A stretch of 64,000 bases of DNA from Bolinopsis microptera (Eukaryota > Ctenophora > Tentaculata > Lobata > Bolinopsidae), in NCBI RefSeq assembly GCF_026151205.1, contig NC_087075.1, positions 2,452,359-2,516,358 on the forward strand, read 5' to 3'. The notes under the pieces are model-generated. The model was not told where the DNA came from. It did not search any database and saw nothing but the letters and a program-made list of their open reading frames with translations. Below, piece by piece: positions 1-13,100 of this stretch. Position 1 is the first letter of the stretch. Each line of letters begins with the position of its first letter. A program made the position numbers and the translations under genes.

Positions 1-1014
1 GCCTTGTATCTTGTATCACCGGGAGTGACCTAGCCTTGTATCTTGTATCACCGGGAGTGACCTAGCCTTGTATCTTGTATCACCGGGAGTGACCTAGCCT
101 TGTATCTTGTATCACCGGGAGTGACCTAGCCTTGTAGCTTGTATCACCGGGAGTGACCTAGCCTTGTATCTTGTATCACCGGGAGTGACCTAGCCTTGTA
201 TCTTGTATCACCGGGAGTGACCTAGCCTTGTATCTTGTATCACCGGGAGTGACCTAGCCTTGTATCTTGTATCACCGGGAGTGACCTAGCCTTGTATCTT
301 GTATCACCGGGAGTGACCTAGCCTTGTATCTTGTATCACCGGGAGTGACCTAGCCTTGTATCTTGTATCACCGGGAGTGACCTAGCCTTGTATCTTGTAT
401 CACCGGGAGTGACCTAGCCTTGTATCTTGTATCACCGGGAGTGACCTAGCCTTGTATCTTGTATCACCGGGAGTGACCTAGCCTTGTATCTTGTATCACC
501 GGGAGTGACCTAGCCTTGTATCTTGTATCACCGGGAGTGACCTAGCCTTGTATCTTGTATCACCGGGAGTGACCTAGCCTTGTATCTTGTATCACCGGGA
601 GTGACCTAGCCTTGTATCTTGTATCACCGGGAGTGACCTAGCCTTGTAGCTTGTATCACCGGGAGTGACCTAGCCTTGTATCTTGTATCACCGGGAGTGA
701 CCTAGCCTTGTATCTTGTATCACCGGGAGTGACCTAGCCTTGTATCTTGTATCACCGGGAGTGACCTAGCCTTGTAGCTTGTATCACCGGGAGTGACCTA
801 GCCTTGTAGCTTGTATCACCGGGAGTGACCTAGCCTTGTATCTTGTATCACCGGGAGTGACCTAGCCTTGTATCTTGTATCACCGGGAGTGACCTAGCCT
901 TGTATCTTGTATCACCGGGAGTGACCTAGCCTTGTATCTTGTATCACCGGGAGTGACCTAGCCTTGTATCTTGTATCACCGGGAGTGACCTAGCCTTGTA
1001 GCTTGTATCACGTA
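1..1014. repeat. 33-bp tandem array (about 30 copies, open at left edge)
   Basis: A near-perfect unit starts GCCTTGTATCTTGTATCACC and continues GGGAGTGACCTAG. The only common variant is TATCTT/TAGCTT. It lies in the intron after exon J. The last partial copy joins TAAAAAGCCTGC and then the exon J donor. The array continues past position 1, so its true size is unknown. Confidence 0.97.
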
Positions 1015-1031
1015 AAAAGCCTGCTACTCAC

Positions 1032-1194
1032 ATAAACAGCTTTAACCCCAGCAGCATCACACAGCGCCTTGAAGAGGTTAGCATAGCCTGCACACACACT
1101 GGTACGGTTAGCTAGGGTACCCTCTGCCGTTACATCTGGGTACCGCATAGCTAGGTAGTCCGCTACTGCATAGCTTATATTCTCCGTTATCCAT
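1032..1194 (-). CDS. Exon J: transglutaminase-like catalytic Cys exon
   Basis: The acceptor is CACATCCCAG|A and the donor GTTTAT|GTGAGT. It has 1 nt plus 54 codons: WITENISYAVADYLAMRYPD, VTAEGTLANRTSVCAGYANL, FKALCDAAGVKAVY. The Cys in SVCAGYANLF (codon at 1094-1092) is the expected nucleophile. Later exons lie beyond the 33-bp array at 1-1014, outside the window. Confidence 0.92.
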
Positions 1195-4100
1195 CTGGGA
1201 TGTGGTGCTTACATTAGTTGGTGTTGATTCATTTGGGATGTGGTGTTTACATTAGTTGATGTTGATTCATTTGGGATGTGGTTTTTACATTAGTTAGTGT
1301 TGATCCATCTGGGATGTGGTGTTTACATAAGTTGGTGTTGATCCATCTGGGATGTGGTGTTTACATTAGTTGGTGTTGATCCATCTGGGATGTGGTGTTT
1401 ACATTAGTTGGTGTTGATTCATCTGGGATGTGGTGTTTACATAAGTTGGTGTTGATCCATCTGGGATGTGGTGTTTACATTAGTTGGTGTTGATTCATTT
1501 GGGATGTGGTGTTTACATTAGTTGGTGTTGATTCATTTGGGATGTGGTGTTTACATTAGTTGGTGTTGATTCATTTGGGATGTGGTGCTTATGCATAAGT
1601 TGGTGTTGATTCATTTGGGATGTGGTGCTTACATTAGTTGGTGTTGATTCATTTGGGATGTGGTGTTTACATTAGTTGATGTTGATTTATTTGGGATGTG
1701 GTGTTTACATTAGTTGGCGTTGATTCATCTGGGATGTGGTGTTTACATTAGTTAGTGTTGATTCATTTGGGATGTGGTGTTTACATTAGTTGGTGTTGGT
1801 TCATTTGGGATGTGGTGCTTACATAAGTTGGTGTTGATTCATTTGGGATGTGGTGCTTACATTAGTTGGTGTTGATTCATTTGGGATGTGGTGTTTACAT
1901 TAGTTGGTGTTGATTCATTTGGGATGAGGTGTTTACATTAGTTGATGTTGATTTATTTGGGATGTGGTGTTTACATTAGTTGGCGTTGATTCATCTGGGA
2001 TGTGGTGTTTACATTAGTTAGTGTTGATTCATTTGGGATGTGGTGTTTACATTAGTTGGTGTTGATTCATTTGGGATGTGGTGTTTACATTAGTTGGTGT
2101 TGATTCATTTGGGATGAGGTGTTTACATTAGTTGGTGTTGATTTATTTGGGATGTGGTGTTTACATTAGTTGGCGTTGATTCATTTGGGATGTGGTGTTT
2201 ACATTAGTTGGTGTTGATTCATTTGGGATGTGGTGTTTACATTAGTTGGTGTTGATTGTGTTTATGAGGTTGGTTTGCGCAGGTAATGGATGATGTGAGT
2301 ATATGATTCACACTCAGTAGAATGGTCCGGATCACTCATGTCCTTTCTGACGATGTTAAAGTATATTACAATGAACATATTCACGAAGTAACCAAATACC
2401 TGTAGATAGCTCTGGCCTTGTGGCCTTCATCAGAGAACTTGCTGGTTAGGTACTGAGCTAACATCTGTAATGACTCTGTAGCCTCAGTAGGAGCGTTGAT
2501 TGCGTGCATATCTATATCCCTGGGATCATGTGTAGTCTTACTACTAGTGTTACTTGTAGGAACTGGGATCATGTGTAGTCTTACTACTAGTGTTACTTGT
2601 AGGAACTGGGATCATGTGTAGTCTTACTACTAGTGTTACTTGTAGGAACTGGACAGGACTGTCAACAACAAGACAAAAGGAAATCAGGCTTATTCTGCGT
2701 CTCACTAATGGCTCAGTTCGTACTAGTAGCACTATACTATATAGAAGCAGTAATAAATAATAATGAGAACTTACTGGAGCTCTTTGGGAGCGTTTTTTAT
2801 CTTCTCTGCCTTTTTCCTAGCGCGGTAGTTTCTCACAAGTCTCTGTATCAGTACCTTGGGTACAATAACAATAACAATAACGATAACAATAACAATAACA
2901 ATAACAATAACAATAACAATAACAATAACAATAACAATAACGATATCATTACCTGGGGACCTCAGGCTATTAATCACGGATCAGGAAACCGAATAAAACC
3001 AACACTTCGTTTTAATTTACCTCTTTTTGTTTGTTTATTGTTTTTCAGCTATTAAAATAAACCTGGATACTGTATATTAAAGTCACTTTTGTGACGGTAC
3101 ATTAGAACTAGGCTCCCTCTCTAGCTCTGATACGTGACAGGAATTAACGACTGTCACGTGTCAAGCCAGCACTGTCACGTGTCAAGCCAGCACTTACCAC
3201 AGCTCGGCACTTGTTAAGCTGTCACGTGTTAAGCCAACACTGTCACGTGTCAAGCCAGCACTTACCACAGCTCTGCTGAGTGTCCACATTGAGGCGGTGT
3301 TTTTCTCAACTTTGTAGAAAGCTACCATGTTGGGTCTCGCGAATACACCTCTGCCCAGCTCACACTTGAAATACCTGCAACAGGAACATATTTAGTAACC
3401 GTAGTAACCGTAGTAACCACAGTAACCGTAGTAACCACAGTAACCGTAGTAACCATAGTAACCTCTGCTACCATGTTGGGTCTCGCGAAAACACCTCTAC
3501 CCAGCTATACCTGCAACAGGAACAAATTTAGTAACCGTATTAACTGTAGTAACCACAGTAACCGTAGTGACCATAGTAACCACTGCTACCATGTTGGGTC
3601 ACCTCTACCCAGCTATACCTGCAACAGGAACGTGCTGTTCTTAAATTCTTAAAACTATCAAATAACGGAGTAGTTCGCTGTTTATTAGTCTCATGATTGA
3701 AATACTGATAGTTGGATATTATCCGGTTTGAAGAGACAAGGACAAATGAAATAACTTCCTTGTTTCATTTGTCCTTGTCTCTTCAAACCGGATAATATCC
3801 AACTATCAGTATTTCTTAAACTATAGCGTGATAACACCTATCAAGTGGTTAGATGGTAACACCAGTAATAGTATCCAGAACTACCACCTCCCCACACGTG
3901 ATGCCCATATAAGGAAATGTTAAAACTACTACAGAACTCCTCACTAGTATCCAGAACCACCACCTCCCCCCACGTGATGCCCATATAAGGAGATGTTAAA
4001 ACTACTACAGAACTCCTCACTAGTATTCAGAACTACCACCTCCCCACACGTGATGCCCATATAAGGAGATGTTAAAACTACTACAGAACTCCTCACTAGT

Positions 4101-7100
4101 ATCCAGAACTACCACCTCCCCACACGTGATGCCCATATAAGGAGATGTTAAAACTACTACAGAACTCCTCACTAGTATCCAGAACTACCACATCCCACAC
4201 GTGATGCCCATATAAGGAGATGTTAAAACTACTACAGAACTCCTCACTAGTATCCAGAACTACCACTTCCCCACACGTGATGCCCATATAAGGAGATGTT
4301 AAAACTACTACAGAACTCCTCACTAGTATCCAGAACTACCACCTCCCCACACGTGATGCCCATATAAGGAGATGTTAAAACTACTACAGAACTCCTCACT
4401 AGTATCCAGAACCACCACCTCCCCCCACGTGATGCCCATATAAGGAGATGTTAAAACTACTACAGAACTCCTCACTAGTATCCAGAACTACCACCTCCCC
4501 ACACGTGATGCCCATATAAGGAAATGTTAAAACTACTACAGAACTCCTCACTAGTATCCAGAACTACCACCTCCCCACACGTGATGCCCATATAAGGAGA
4601 TGTTAAAACTACTACAGAACTCCTCACTAGTATCCAGAACTACCACCTCCCCACACGTGATGCCCATATAAGGAGATGTTAAAACTACTACAGAACTCCT
4701 CACTAGTATCCAGAACTACCACCTCCCCACACGTGATGCCCATATAAGGAGATGTTAAAACTACTACAGAACTCCTCACTAGTATCCAGAACTACCACCT
4801 CCCCACACGTGATGCCCATATAAGGAGATGTTAAAACTACTACAGAACTCCTCACTAGTATCCAGAACTACCACCTCCCCACACGTGATGCCCATATTAG
4901 GAGATGTTAAAACTACTACAGAACTCCTCACTAGTATCCAGAACTACCACCTCCCCACACGTGATGCCCATACAAGGAGATGTTAAAACTACTACAGAAC
5001 TCCTCACTAGTATCCAGAACTACCACCTCCCCCCACGTGATGCCCATATAAGGAGATGTTAAAACTACTACAGAACTCCTCACTAGTATCCAGAACTACC
5101 ACCTCCCCACACGTGATGCCCATATAAGGAGATGTTAAAACTACTACAGAACTCCTCACTAGTATCCAGAACTACCACCTCCCCACACGTGATGCCCATA
5201 CAAGGAGATGTTAAAACTACTACAGAACTCCTCACTAGTATCCAGAACTACCACCTCCCCACACGTGATGCCCATACAAGGAGATGTTAAAACTACTACA
5301 GAACTCCTCACTAGTATCCAGAACTACCACCTCCCCACACGTGATGCCCATATAAGGAGATGTTAAAACTACTACAGAACTCCTCACTAGTATCCAGAAC
5401 TACCACCTCCCCACACGTGATGCCCACAAGGAGATGTTAAAACTACTACAGAACTCCTCACTAGTATCCAGAACTACCACCTCCCCACACGTGATGCCCA
5501 TATAAGGAGATGTTAAAACTACTACAGAACTCCTCACTAGTATCCAGAACTACCACCTCCCCACACGTGATGCCCATATAAGGAGATGTTAAAACTACTA
5601 CAGAACTCCTCACTAGTATCCAGAACTACCACCTCCCCACACGTGATGCCCATACAAGGAGATGTTAAAACTACTACAGAACTCCTCACTAGTATCCAGA
5701 ACTACCACCTCCCCACACGTGATGCCCATACAAGGAGATGTTAAAACTACTACAGAACTCCTCACTAGTATCCAGAACTACCTCCTCCCCACACGTGATG
5801 CCCATATAAGGAGATGTTAAAACTACTACAGAACTCCTCACTAGTATCCAGAACTACCACCTCCCCCCACGTGATGCCCACAAGGAGATGTTAAAACTAC
5901 TACAGAACTCCTCACTAGTATCCAGAACTACCACCTCCCCACACGTGATGCCCATATAAGGAGATGTTAAAACTACTACAGAACTCCTCACTAGTATCCA
6001 GAACTACCACCTCCCCCCACGTGATGCCCATATAAGGAGATGTTAAAACTACTACAGAACTCCTCACTAGTATCCAGAACCACCACCTCCCCCCACGTGA
6101 TGCCCATATAAGGAAATGTTAAAACTACTACAGAACTCCTCACTAGTATCCAGAACCACCACCTCCCCCCACGTGATGCCCATATAAGGAGATGTTAAAA
6201 CTACTACAGAACTCCTCACTAGTATCCAGAACTACCACCTCCCCACACGTGATGCCCATATAAGGAGATGTTAAAACTACTACAGAACTCCTCACTAGTA
6301 TCCAGAACTACCACCTCCCCCCACGTGATGCCCATATAAGGAGATGTTAAAACTACTACAGAACTCCTCACTAGTATCCAGAACCACCACCTCCCCCCAC
6401 GTGATGCCCATATAAGGAGATGTTAAAACTACTACAGAACTCCTCACTAGTATCCAGAACTACCACCTCCCCCCACGTGATGCCCATATAAGGAGATGTT
6501 AAAACTACTACAGAACTCCTCACTAGTATCCAGAACTACCACCTCCCCACACGTGATGCCCATATAAGGAGATGTTAAAACTACTACAGAACTCCTCACT
6601 AGTATCCAGAACTACCACCTCCCCCCACGTGATGCCCATATAAGGAGATGTTAAAACTACTACAGAACTCCTCACTAGTATCCAGAACTACCACCTCCCC
6701 ACACGTGATGCCCATTTAAGGAGATGTTAAAACTACTACAGAACTCCTCACTAGTATCCAGAACTACCACCTCCCCACACGTGATGCCCATATAAGGAGA
6801 TATTAAACTACTACAGAACTCCTCACTAGTATCCAGAACTACCACCTCCCCACACGTGATGCCCATATAAGGAGATGTTAAAACTACTACAGAACTCCTC
6901 ACTAGTATCCAGAACTACCACCTCCCCACACGTGATGCCCATATAAGGAAATGTTAAACTACTACAGAACTCCTCACTAGTATCCAGAACTACCACCTCC
7001 CCACACGTGATTCCCATATAAGGAGATGTTAAAACTACTACAGAACTCCTCACTAGTATCCAGAACTACCACATCCCCCCCCCACGTGATGCCCATATAA

Positions 7101-10100
7101 GGAGATGTTAAAACTACTACAGAACTCCTCACTAGTATCCAGAACTACCACCTCCCCACACGTGATGCCCATATAAGGAGATGTTAAAACTACTACAGAA
7201 CTCCTCACTAGTATCCAGAACTACCACATCCCCCCCCACGTGATGCCCATATAAGGAGATGTTAAAACTACTACAGAACTCCTCACTAGTATCCAGAACT
7301 ACAACATCCCCACACGTGATGTCCATATAAGGAGATGTTAAAACTACTACAGAACTCCTCACTAGTATCCAGAACTACCACCTCCCCACACGTGATGCCC
7401 ATATAAGGAGATGCTAAAACTACTACAGAACTCCTCACTAGTATCCAGAACTACCACCTCCCCACACGTGATGCCCATATAAGGAGATGCTAAAACTACT
7501 ACAGAACTCCTCACTAGTATCCAGAACTACCACATCCCCCCCACGTGATGCCCATATAAGGAGATGTTAAAACTACTACAGAACTCCTCACTAGTATCCA
7601 GAACTACCACCTCCCCCCACGTGATGCCCATATAAGGAGATGTTAAAACTACTACAGAACTCCTCACTAGTATCCAGAACTACCACCTCCCCCCACGTGA
7701 TGCCCATATAAGGAGATGCTAAAACTACTACAGAACTCCTCACTAGTATCCAGAACTACCACATCCCCCCCCCACGTGATGCCCATATAAGGAGATGTTA
7801 AAACTACTACAGAACTCCTCACTAGTATCCAGAACTACAACATCCCCACACGTGATGTCCATATAAGGAGATGTTAAAACTACTACAGAACTCCTCACTA
7901 GTATCCAGAACTACCACCTCCCCACACGTGATGCCCATATAAGGAGATGCTAAAACTACTACAGAACTCCTCACTAGTATCCAGAACTACCACCTCCCCA
8001 CACGTGATGCCCATATAAGGAGATGCTAAAACTACTACAGAACTCCTCACTAGTATCCAGAACTACCACATCCCCCCCACGTGATGCCCATATAAGGAGA
8101 TGTTAAAACTACTACAGAACTCCTCACTAGTATCCAGAACTACCACCTCCCCCCACGTGATGCCCATATAAGGAGATGTTAAAACTACTACAGAACTCCT
8201 CACTAGTATCCAGAACTACCACCTCCCCCCACGTGATGCCCATATAAGGAGATGTTAAAACTACTACAGAACTCCTCACTAGTATCCAGAACTACCACCT
8301 CCCCCCACGTGATGCCCATATAAGGAGATGTTAAAACTACTACAGAACTCCTCACTAGTATCCAGAACTACCACCTCCCCCCACGTGATGCCCATATAAG
8401 GAGATGCTAAAACTACTACAGAACTCCTCACTAGTATCCAGAACTACCACCTCCCCCCACGTGATGCCCATATAAGGAGATGTTAAAACTACTACAGAAC
8501 TCCCCACTAGTATCCAGAACTACCACCTCCCCACACGTGATGCCCATATAAGGAAATGTTAAAACTACTACAGAACTCCTCACTAGTATCCAGAACTACC
8601 ACCTCCCCACACGTGATGCCCATATAAGGAAATGTTAAAACTACTACAGAACTCCTCACTAGTATCCAGAACTACCACCTCCCCACACGTGATGCCCATA
8701 TAAGGAAATGTTAAAACTACTACAGAACTCCTCACTAGTATCCAGAACTACCACCTCCCCACACGTGATGCCCATATAAGGAGATGTTAAAACTACTACA
8801 GAACTCCTCACCTTTTGAACTTATGAGTACCGTCGTTACCTCCAGGCACCATCTTATCTCCCTCCATTCCCACCCACACTCCTTCAGCTATTTCAGTAGG
8901 TCCTACATATCTGTTAGATAAAGATAAAGATTATAGAATGAAAAAGCTTTTCAACTTTTTATAATCAGTTTTGAAGGACCCTTATAATTCTTCCATTATA
9001 AACTCTCTTAAAGTTCTGTAATAACCTGACAGTTCCAGTGTATCCTAAAGTAATAACCTGACAGTTCCAGTGTATCCTAAAGTAATAACCTGACAGTTCC
9101 AGTGTATCCTTAAGTAATAACCTGACAGTTCCAGTGTATCAAGTAATAACCTGACAGTTCCAGTGTATCCTAAAGTAATAACCTGACAGTTCCAGTGTAT
9201 CAAGTAATAACCTGACAGTTCCAGTGTATCCTAAAGTAATAACCTGACAGTTCCAGTGTATCCTAAAGTAGCGACCCTGTCTCCCGCCTGGAACGGACAC
9301 GTTGTGTCGTCGCTCTTCCTACAAAGGAGTGTTAGTTTTATTTGTTCAATACTGAAGTCTATTTCTAATAGTTGATGATCTTGAGATCTGTGATATTGAT
9401 AACTTTTGGTGGAATGTAATTTTTTGGTGGAATGTAATTTCACTTTCAAAAGATTGCTATACTCTAATCTTGCCAACAATATAATATTTGAATTAAGGAT
9501 AGATTGTATGTACTTAGAGATGCTGATAACAAGCGCTCTCAGCAGCCTATCAAAGTCTTTGAGCGCATGCTCGAAGTCCTCCAGCGCTGTGAGCAGTGCC
9601 TCCTCCCCTATCTCCATGTAAGTTCCCAGTTCAGCCAGGTTTATCAGTGCTAACAACTCTGTCGTCTGGCGGGAGCCAGAGAGGGTCAAGTTGTGTCATT
9701 TGTAATGATTTTATCAGAAGGATTATAGTGTGTTGTTTAATCAAGATGTCAGGCTTTTGACGATATGTTATTCGATAAAAATGAACTCCTGTGTTATTTC
9801 TCTAGAGGATATTAGAGCGGTGTAATAAAACACTTACCACACTGTAATAAAACACTTACCACGCTGTAATAAAACACTTACCACACTGTAATAAAACACT
9901 TACCACACTGTAATAAAACACTTACCACACTGTAATAAAGCACTTACCACGCTGTAATAAAACACTTAACACGCTGTAATAAAGCACTTACCACACTGTA
10001 ATAAAACACTTACCACGCTGTAATAAAACACTTACCACGCTGTAATAAAACACTTACCACACTGTAATAAAACACTTACCACGCTGTAATAAAACACTTA

Positions 10101-13100
10101 CCACACTGTAATAAAACACTTACCACACTGTAATAAAACACTTACCACACTGTAATAAAACACTTACCACACTGTAATAAAACACTTACCACACTGTAAT
10201 AAAACACTTACCACACTGTAATAAAACACTTACCACACTGTAATAAAACACTTACCACACTGTAATAAAACACTTACCACGCTGTAATAAAACACTTACC
10301 ACACTGTAATAAAACACTTACCACACTGTAATAAAACACTTACCACACTGTAATAAAACACTTACCACACTGTAATAAAACACTTACCACACTGTAATAA
10401 AACACTTACCACACTGTAATAAAACACTTACCACACTGTAATAAAACACTTACCACACTGTAATAAAACACTTACCACGCTGTAATAAAACACTTACCAC
10501 ACTGTAATAAAACACTTACCACGCTGTAATAAAACACTTACCACACTGTAATAAAACACTTACCACACTGTAATAAAACACTTACCACACTGTAATAAAA
10601 CACTTACCACACTGTAATAAAACACTTACCACGCTGTAATAAAACACTTACCACACTGTAATAAAACACTTACCACACTGTAATAAAACACTTACCACAC
10701 TGTAATAAAACACTTACCACACTGTAATAAAACACTTACCACACTGTAATAAAACACTTACCACACTGTAATAAAACACTTACCACACTGTAATAAAACA
10801 CTTACCACACTGTAATAAAACACTTACCACACTGTAATAAAACACTTACCACACTGTAATAAAACACTTACCACACTGTGCTAAAACACTTACCACACTG
10901 TAATAAAACACTTACCACACTGTAATAAAACACTTACCACACTGTAATAAAACACTTACCACGCTGTAATAAAACACTTACCACACTGTAATAAAACACT
11001 TACCACGCTGTAATAAAACACTTACCACGCTGTAATAAAACACTTACCACACTGTAATAAAACACTTACCACACTGTAATAAAACACTTACCACACTGTA
11101 ATAAAACACTTACCACACTGTAATAAAACACTTACCACACTGTAATAAAACACTTACCACGCTGTAATAAAGCACTTACCACACTGTAATAAAACACTTA
11201 CCACACTGTAATAAAACACTTACCACGCTGTAATAAAACACTTACCACGCTGTAATAAAACACTTACCAAACTGTGCTAAAACACTTACCACGCTGTAAT
11301 AAAACACTTACCACACTGTAATAAAACACTTACCACACTGTAATAAAACACTTACCACACTGTAATAAAACACTTACCACACTGTAATAAAACACTTACC
11401 ACACTGTAATAAAACACTTACCACACTGTAATAAAACACTTACCACACTGTAATAAAACACTTACCACGCTGTAATAAAACACTTACCACGCTGTAATAA
11501 AACACTTACCACACTGTAATAAAACACTTACCACACTGTAATAAAACACTTACCACACTGTAATAAAACACTTACCACACTGTAATAAAACACTTACCAC
11601 GCTGTAATAAAACACTTACCACACTGTAATAAAACACTTACCACACTGTAATAAAACACTTACCACACTGTAATAAAACACTTACCACACTGTAATAAAA
11701 CACTTACCACACTGTAATAAAACACTTACCACACTGTAATAAAACACTTACCACACTGTAATAAAACACTTACCACACTGTAATAAAACACTTACCACAC
11801 TGTAATAAAACACTTACCACGCTGTAATAAAACACTTACCACACTGTAATAAAACACTTACCACACTGTAATAAAACACTTACCACACTGTAATAAAACA
11901 CTTACCACACTGTAATAAAACACTTACCACACTGTAATAAAACACTTACCACACTGTAATAAAACACTTACCACACTGTAATAAAACACTTACCACGCTG
12001 TAATAAAACACTTACCACACTGTAATAAAACACTTACCACACTGTAATAAAACACTTACCACACTGTAATAAAACACTTACCACACTGTAATAAAACACT
12101 TACCACACTGTAATAAAACACTTACCACGCTGTAATAAAACACTTACCACGCTGTAATAAAGCACTTACCACGCTGTAATAAAACACTTACCACGCTGTA
12201 ATAAAACACTTACCACACTGTAATAAAACACTTACCACGCTGTAATAAAACACTTACCACACTGTAATAAAACACTTACCACACTGTAATAAAACACTGA
12301 CCACACTGTAATAAAACACTTACCACACTGTAATAAAACACTTACCACACTGTAATAAAACACTTACCACACTGTAATAAAACACTTACCACACTGTAAT
12401 AAAACACTTACCACACTGTAATAAAACACTTACCACACTGTAATAAAACACTTACCACACTGTAATAAAACACTTACCACGCTGTAATAAAACACTTACC
12501 ACGCTGTAATAAAACACTTACCACACTGTAATAAAACACTTACCACACTGTAATAAAACACTTACCACGCTGTAATAAAACACTTACCACACTGTAATAA
12601 AACACTTAACACACTGTAATAAAACACTTACCACACTGTAATAAAACACTTACCACGCTGTAATAAAACACTTACCACGCTGTAATAAAACACTTACCAA
12701 ACTGTAATAAAACACTTACCAAACTGTAATAAAACACTTACCACACTGTAATAAAACACTTACCACGCTGTAATAAAACACTTACCACGCTGTAATAAAA
12801 CACTTACCAAACTGTAATAAAACACTTACCACGCTGTAATAAAACACTTACCAAACTGTAATAAAACACTTACCAAACTGTAATAAAACACTTACCACGC
12901 TGTAATAAAACACTTACAAGACTGTAATAAAACACTTACCACACTGTAATAAAACACTTACCACACTGTAATAAAACACTTACCACGCTGTAATAAAACA
13001 CTTACAAGACTGTAATAAAACACTTACCACACTGTAATAAAACACTTACCACGCTGTAATAAAACACTTACCACGCTGTAATAAAACACTTACCAAGACT

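Noticed and set aside
4096-7362. 75-residue frames (SSVVVLTSPYMGITCG repeat) in the 76-bp array
   Set aside because: They end within two or three units, carry no start context, and the region is an intron of a gene on the same strand.
8903-8905. TAG acceptor just inside exon F
   Set aside because: It gives a phase that cannot join exon E; the CAG at 8911-8913 gives phase 2 and restores RYVGPTE of the CAP-Gly domain.
9231-9689. Single 152-residue minus-strand protein
   Set aside because: It runs through two real exons (D and E) and the intron between them; the spliced model fits the CAP-Gly domain and phases better.
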